Shown here: positions 40,157 to 44,047 of the stretch, in pieces
Numbering within the stretch: position 1 is the stretch's first letter
Layout of the letters: every line of letters starts with the position of its first letter
NCBI GenBank assembly: GCA_900772845.1
Contig: CAAGSD010000145.1
Location: 1-44,047, forward strand
DNA from: Lachnospiraceae bacterium
GTDB lineage: Bacteria; Bacillota; Clostridia; Lachnospirales; Lachnospiraceae
Length of the DNA stretch: 44,047 nucleotides
Reading direction: 5' to 3'
Program-made: the position numbers and the translations under genes
The notes under the pieces: generated by a model
Databases searched by the model: none
The model's input: only the letters and a program-made list of their open reading frames with translations
Told to the model about the DNA's origin: nothing

Positions 40157-41506
40157 ATGGGTAGAATGTTTGGAACAGATGGTGTACGTGGTATCGCCAA
40201 TGAGGAACTGACCCCGTTGCTTGCAATGCAGCTGGGGCAGGCAGGCGCTTATGTGCTTACCAAAGAAAATGAGCACAAGCCTACGATCATGGTAGGATGT
40301 GATACCAGAATTTCAGGAGATATGCTGGCAAATGCATTAATGGCAGGAGCCTGCTCGGTAGGTGCGAACTGCATCTATGTCGGTGTGATTCCCACCCCTG
40401 CAGTAGCTTATCTGACCAAGAAATACAAAGTAGATGCCGGAGTTGTGATCTCTGCATCCCACAATCCGGTAGAGTTTAACGGTATTAAATTTTTTGACGG
40501 CAACGGTTATAAGCTTCCCGATGCCATGGAAGATGAGATCGAAGCATTGATCCGTAACAACATGCCCGGCATCAAATTCCCCATCGGTCCCGGTGTCGGC
40601 AAGATCAAATACCGCACCGATGCCAGAGAAGAGTACATCAATCATGCCATGAGAGCTGTCAATGTAGATCTGTCCGGATTAAAAATCGTAGTAGACTGCG
40701 CAGAAGGAGCCTCTTTCTATACTTCTGTGGAGTGCCTGAAGGAACTGGGCGGCAGTGTGGTAGCCATCCATAACAATCCCGACGGTACCAATATCAATGC
40801 CAACTGCGGTTCCACCCATATGGAAGAACTGCAGGCCAGAGTAGTTTATGAAAAAGCAAATGTCGGTCTGGCATTTGACGGTGATGCTGACAGACTGCTT
40901 GCAGTAGATGAGAACGGTAAGATCGTAGACGGTGACCAGATCATGGCGATCGTCGGTAATTTTATGAAGAGCAAGGGTACCTTGAAAAAGGATACCATCG
41001 TGGCAACCGTAATGAGTAACCTGGGCTTCTTCCTGATGGCGGAAAAGAACGATATCCATATGGAGAAGACTAAGGTGGGCGACCGTTATGTATTGGAGCG
41101 TATGAAAGAAATCGGCGCAAGCCTTGGAGGAGAACAGTCCGGCCATATTATTTTCCTGGATGAAAATACCACAGGAGACGGACTGCTCAGTGCACTGCAT
41201 CTGCTGCAGGTCATGGTAGAGACCGGAAAGCCGTTGTCAGAACTGTCTGAGGTGATGGAAGTACTGCCCCAGGCACTCGTGAATGCAAAGGTAGCCAATC
41301 ACAAGAAAGAAAAATATATGGAATATCCGGAGATCGCAGCTGCCATTGAAACACTGGAAGAGAAGTTCGCCGGAGAAGGCCGTGTCCTGATCCGCCCTTC
41401 CGGAACAGAACCTCTGGTAAGAGTCATGATCGAAGGAAAGGATCAGCAGGTGATCCAGGAAGAAGCACAGAAGCTTGCCAACCTGATCCAGGACATCATG
41501 TTCTGA
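40157..41506 (+). CDS. glmM: Phosphoglucosamine mutase GlmM
   Basis: A 449-residue enzyme converting glucosamine-6-phosphate to glucosamine-1-phosphate for peptidoglycan precursor synthesis. The active serine loop VVISASHNPVEFNGIKFF is near 97-114 (Ser about 100-102), the metal loop FDGDADR near 240-246, and sugar-binding GGEQSGH near 325-331. The phosphate-binding end RPSGTEPLVRVMIEG is near 416-430. It is third in cdaA-cdaR-glmM; GlmM is known in several Firmicutes to bind and inhibit CdaA. Start ATG 40157 follows GAGAGG. Confidence 0.97.
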   Translation: MGRMFGTDGVRGIANEELTPLLAMQLGQAGAYVLTKENEHKPTIMVGCDTRISGDMLANALMAGACSVGANCIYVGVIPTPAVAYLTKKYKVDAGVVISASHNPVEFNGIKFFDGNGYKLPDAMEDEIEALIRNNMPGIKFPIGPGVGKIKYRTDAREEYINHAMRAVNVDLSGLKIVVDCAEGASFYTSVECLKELGGSVVAIHNNPDGTNINANCGSTHMEELQARVVYEKANVGLAFDGDADRLLAVDENGKIVDGDQIMAIVGNFMKSKGTLKKDTIVATVMSNLGFFLMAEKNDIHMEKTKVGDRYVLERMKEIGASLGGEQSGHIIFLDENTTGDGLLSALHLLQVMVETGKPLSELSEVMEVLPQALVNAKVANHKKEKYMEYPEIAAAIETLEEKFAGEGRVLIRPSGTEPLVRVMIEGKDQQVIQEEAQKLANLIQDIMF

Positions 41507-41540
41507 CAGACAGATTCCGAAAGTTGTCTGGTAAAAGCCC

Positions 41541-41569
41541 TTGTGAATGCTTTTCATTCATGCTATGAT
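41541..41569 (+). promoter_or_regulatory. Promoter of the HPr gene
   Basis: TTGTGA (41541-41546), a 17-nt spacer, then TATGAT (41564-41569) with an extended TGC just upstream (41561-41563). The predicted start near 41576 gives a leader of about 70 nt to the HPr gene. Confidence 0.7.
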
Positions 41570-41648
41570 AGAAATGTAAATGAAAAGTAAAATCATATAC
41601 ACTAGAGAAAATAATGCAGAATAATATAGATATTGGAGGGTTTATTAT

Positions 41649-41912
41649 ATGGTAAGTCAGAAAGTCGTAATCAAGAATCCCACGGGTCTGCATCTGCGTC
41701 CTGCCGGAATTCTGTGTAAAGAAGCAATGCAGTTCAAGTCCTTGATCACCTTCAAATTCCGTGAGAATACCGCAAATGCCAAGAGCGTGCTCAGCGTATT
41801 GGGAGCTTGTGTAAAGTGCGGAGACGAGATCGAATTCGTATGTGAAGGCGAAGACGAGGCGGAGGCTCTGAAGACGCTGGTGGAAGCCGTAGAGAATGGT
41901 CTTGGGGAATAA
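41649..41912 (+). CDS. ptsH: Phosphocarrier protein HPr
   Basis: An 87-residue HPr of the phosphotransferase system, accepting phosphate from enzyme I on His15 and passing it to EIIA proteins. NPTGLHLRPAG gives His15 and Arg17. ANAKSVLSVLGACVKCGDEI gives Ser46, the target of HPr kinase in Firmicutes. The start ATG 41649 follows GGAGGG. It has its own promoter and terminator; enzyme I (ptsI) is not adjacent. Compare the His-less relative at 231-461. Confidence 0.93.
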   Translation: MVSQKVVIKNPTGLHLRPAGILCKEAMQFKSLITFKFRENTANAKSVLSVLGACVKCGDEIEFVCEGEDEAEALKTLVEAVENGLGE

Positions 41913-41931
41913 ACGATAGAAAAAGTTACGG

Positions 41932-41969
41932 AGGCTGTGCATGCTTAGATGCACAGCCTTTTCTTATTT
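41932..41969 (+). terminator. Intrinsic terminator of the HPr gene
   Basis: AGGCTGTGCAT (41932-41942) pairs perfectly with ATGCACAGCCT (41949-41959) around a 6-nt loop, followed by a T-rich stretch (TTTTCTTATTT). Confidence 0.88.
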
Positions 41970-42026
41970 GACCGCCTGGTATTCCCGAAAATAATAGTTT
42001 CATGGTCAAAGGATTTATGCTATGAT

Positions 42027-42095
42027 GTAACTATTCAGGGTGCTGAAAAGAAGCCTCGTAGAGGTGATTTTGCCAATGTTGTCCTGAATAGTTTA
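42027..42095. repeat. Dispersed palindrome, copy 9 (upstream of the CPBP protease gene)
   Basis: TAACTATTCAGG (42028-42039) pairs with CCTGAATAGTTTA (42083-42095), apart from one extra T on the right side. Inside are CCTC-GTA-GAGG (42054-42064) and the core TGATTTTGCCAATG (42065-42078). Like copy 3, it is preceded directly by TATGAT (42021-42026). Confidence 0.78.
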
Positions 42096-42116
42096 TAGTA
42101 TATGAGGGAGAGAAAA

Positions 42117-43142
42117 ATGGAAGAAAAGAACATGAAGAAAAGCTTTTCCAGCCTTGGCTGGAGATTCCTGATCGGAACACTGGTCATCTATGCGGTGCAG
42201 ATGGGAGTCATGGCGATCGTGGGCGCAGTAAAGCCGGAATGGCTGGAAGATACCACCATCAGCCTGATCCTGGCAGTGATGCCGCTGTATCTGATCGGTA
42301 TGCCGGTTCTGATCGCACTGGTAAAGAGGATGCCTGGGGAAGCACCTGTGAAGAAAAGCATGAAACCGGGGCAGTTCATTCTGGCTCTGATCATGTGCTT
42401 TGCACTGATGTACTGCGGTAATCTGGTGGGAACACTGATCACCACGATCGTAGGAGCATTGAAGGGCTCCGCTGTGGATAATGCACTGATGACCTATGCC
42501 ACCGGATCCAATATGGCTGTGACGTTTCTCTATATGGTAATCTGTGCCCCGATTCTGGAGGAATATGTCTTCCGGAAACTGATCGTGGACCGTACCGTAA
42601 AATACGGACAGGGAGCAGCTATTGTTCTGTCCGGCCTGATGTTTGGATTGTTCCATGGCAATCTGAACCAGTTTGCCTATGCGTTTTTACTGGGATTGTT
42701 CCTGGCATTTCTGTATGTGAAGACCGGAAATCTGAAGGTAACCATCGGCCTGCATATGTGCATTAACTTCATGGGGGCGGTAGTCAGCGTATTGCTGTTG
42801 AAGGCGATCCATCTGGAGGAGTACCAGGAGGTCGTTATGAATGGTGCGGATTCCCAGGCTGTTATGGACTATATGATGAAGTACCTGCCGGGATGGATCG
42901 GCTATATGATCTATGTATTATTTGTGCTGGCAGCATTGGTTACGGGAATTGTGCTGTTCATCGTATTCCGTAAAAAACTGGCAGTGGAACCGGGACAGAT
43001 TGCAAAGGGACAGAGATTTAAGACCGTGATCTGCAATCCGGGAATGCTCTGCTATTGCATTTTCTGGATCGTCATGATCATTATCCAGATGTTCCCGGAG
43101 ATCGTGCAGATGCTGTTGGGAATCTCTCCACTGTCCCTGTAA
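42117..43142 (+). CDS. CPBP-family intramembrane metalloprotease
   Basis: A 341-residue polytopic protein (about 8 TM helices) of the CPBP/Abi (Rce1-like) intramembrane endopeptidase family. Motif 1 EEYVFRK (EExxxR, about 144-150), motif 2 FGLFHGN (FxxxH, about 178-184) and motif 3 HMCINF (HxxxN, about 218-223) are all present, so it should be catalytically competent. The family includes bacteriocin-immunity and CAAX-type proteases; the target here is unknown. ATG 42117 is preferred over ATG 42102 because GAGGGAG (42104-42110) would then be the RBS. Its 5' region holds palindrome copy 9. Confidence 0.88.
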   Translation: MEEKNMKKSFSSLGWRFLIGTLVIYAVQMGVMAIVGAVKPEWLEDTTISLILAVMPLYLIGMPVLIALVKRMPGEAPVKKSMKPGQFILALIMCFALMYCGNLVGTLITTIVGALKGSAVDNALMTYATGSNMAVTFLYMVICAPILEEYVFRKLIVDRTVKYGQGAAIVLSGLMFGLFHGNLNQFAYAFLLGLFLAFLYVKTGNLKVTIGLHMCINFMGAVVSVLLLKAIHLEEYQEVVMNGADSQAVMDYMMKYLPGWIGYMIYVLFVLAALVTGIVLFIVFRKKLAVEPGQIAKGQRFKTVICNPGMLCYCIFWIVMIIIQMFPEIVQMLLGISPLSL

Positions 43143-43193
43143 ATACATTCCATAGGGGCTGACAGTGGGGAGCAGACGAAGGAGATAGGATAC

Positions 43194-43898
43194 ATGTACG
43201 CATTTGACAGCAGAATACGCTATAGTGAGACAGACAGCGAGGGGAAACTGACGCTGGATGCCCTGCTGAATTATTTTCAGGATTGTTCCACCTTCCATTC
43301 GGAAGATGTGGGGCTTGGAATCGGCTATATGAAGGAGATCGGACAGGTCTGGGTATTATCCTCCTGGCAGATCGTTGTGGACCGTTATCCGCAATTAGGG
43401 GAAAAAGTCAGGATCGTGACCTTGCCCTATGAACTAAAAGCATTTCTGGGATACCGTAATTTTGCTATGCTGGATGAAAAGGGTGAATATATCGCAAAGG
43501 CTAATTCCCTATGGAGCCTTCTGGACGTCGCCACGGGCAAACCTGTGATCGTAAATGAAGCGATGCGGAAAGGCTATGCGGCAGACGAAAAGCTGGACAT
43601 GGATTATGCCCCCCGCAAGATCACCGTACCGGAGGGTGGACAGCTGCTGGAACCTATCGTGGTGAAAAAACATCATCTCGATACCAACCATCACGTGAAT
43701 AACGGGCAATATGTGAATATTGCCATGGAGTATCTGCCGGATGATTTTGTGATCCATCAGATGCGTGCGGAATATAAAAAGCAGGCATTTCTGGAGGATG
43801 TACTGCATCCTTATGTGGTACCGACAGAGAACGGATATATCATCTGCCTGCAGGATGAGGAAGGCAGACCCTATGTATCTGTAGAATTTCTACAATAA
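43194..43898 (+). CDS. Acyl-ACP thioesterase (FatA/FatB family)
   Basis: A 234-residue double hot-dog protein of the acyl-ACP thioesterase family, releasing fatty acids from acyl carrier protein. The N-terminal half has RIRYSETDSEGKLTLDALLN (about 7-26), then WVLSSWQIVVDRYPQLGEKV. The catalytic region is HHLDTNHHVNNGQYVNIAME (about 161-180), with the DxNxHxNN pattern. A 4-hydroxybenzoyl-CoA-type hot-dog enzyme is less likely at this length. Start ATG 43194 follows AAGGAG. No fatty acid synthesis genes are in view. Confidence 0.88.
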   Translation: MYAFDSRIRYSETDSEGKLTLDALLNYFQDCSTFHSEDVGLGIGYMKEIGQVWVLSSWQIVVDRYPQLGEKVRIVTLPYELKAFLGYRNFAMLDEKGEYIAKANSLWSLLDVATGKPVIVNEAMRKGYAADEKLDMDYAPRKITVPEGGQLLEPIVVKKHHLDTNHHVNNGQYVNIAMEYLPDDFVIHQMRAEYKKQAFLEDVLHPYVVPTENGYIICLQDEEGRPYVSVEFLQ

Positions 43899-43958
43899 CA
43901 ATAAAAAGGAACCGATAACTCAGACGAAAGCTGTGAAACAGCCAGAACAGGAGAAAAC

Positions 43959-44047
43959 GTGGAACTGAAATTAGGCGAAAAACAGACGCTGGTAATTGTG
44001 AAAAAAGTAGAATTCGGAGTCTATCTGGCAACGAAGGAAGCACCGGA
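43959..44047 (+). CDS. 5' end of an S1 RNA-binding protein, CvfB-like (partial)
   Basis: A GTG start at 43959 follows AGGAG (43949-43953). The 29 visible residues (VELKLGEKQTLVIVKKVEFG then VYLATKEAP) fit the first S1 domain of CvfB/YitL proteins, which begin with a similar LGxxQxLxVxKxxxFGVYL pattern. The gene continues past the right edge, so the assignment is provisional. Confidence 0.55.
   Translation, partial: MELKLGEKQTLVIVKKVEFGVYLATKEAP

Noticed and set aside
91..42095. CRISPR array formed by the repeated palindromes
   Set aside because: The copies are kilobases apart, vary in sequence and length, and have no regular spacers or cas genes.

Overview
The window looks like chromosomal DNA from a flagellated member of the Clostridia, most likely a Lachnospiraceae. 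This rests on gene content and order: ireB-yqgF-yrzB, mbl-flhO-flhP, comFC-yvyF and cdaA-cdaR-glmM blocks, tandem type III glutamine synthetases, AGGAGG-type ribosome binding sites and frequent GTG/TTG starts. No taxonomic marker gene such as rRNA is present, so a species cannot be named.

Layout. 1-5735: end of an unknown gene, a HPr-like gene on the minus strand, mtaB, the ireB/yqgF/yrzB operon, a 461-nt leader rich in hairpins, RNase J and a YlbF-family protein. 5766-12174: a short MltG-like membrane protein, trmR and a U32-family tRNA hydroxylation gene (trhP type), with two paralogous membrane glycosyltransferase genes (minus strand) and a membrane protein inserted between trmR and trhP. 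12215-15528: two more large polytopic membrane proteins of glycosyltransferase type. 15641-20161: two tandem 703-residue glutamine synthetase III genes, the second behind a strong promoter and a leader with an intrinsic terminator. 20284-21969: a fifth membrane glycosyltransferase-like gene. 22074-24411: a tRNA-Gln(CTG) followed by an AT-rich accessory cassette: a minimal nucleotidyltransferase, an AAA15-type ATPase and a small PD-(D/E)XK-like nuclease candidate. 24575-29519: uvrB and uvrA. 29669-32798: mbl and three flagellar rod genes. 32922-36356: recD2, comFC, yvyF. 36378-41506: two membrane proteins, then the c-di-AMP/cell-wall operon cdaA-cdaR-glmM. 41649-41912: a canonical HPr. 42117-44047: a CPBP intramembrane protease, an acyl-ACP thioesterase and the start of an S1-domain (CvfB-like) gene.

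The genes are mainly housekeeping: tRNA modification (mtaB, trmR, trhP), RNA decay (RNase J, YlbF), nucleotide excision repair (uvrBA, recD2), nitrogen assimilation (glnN pair), cell shape and motility (mbl, flhO, flhP, flgJ-N), and envelope control (cdaA/R, glmM).

The two most unusual things are: (1) the two-gene ATPase plus PD-(D/E)XK-like cassette next to the tRNA gene, which looks like a defence module that I cannot match to a named system; and (2) a family of at least nine dispersed intergenic palindromes built on GTAACTATTC...GAATAGTTAC arms. Several copies also carry an internal hairpin and the sequence GATTTTGCGAATG.
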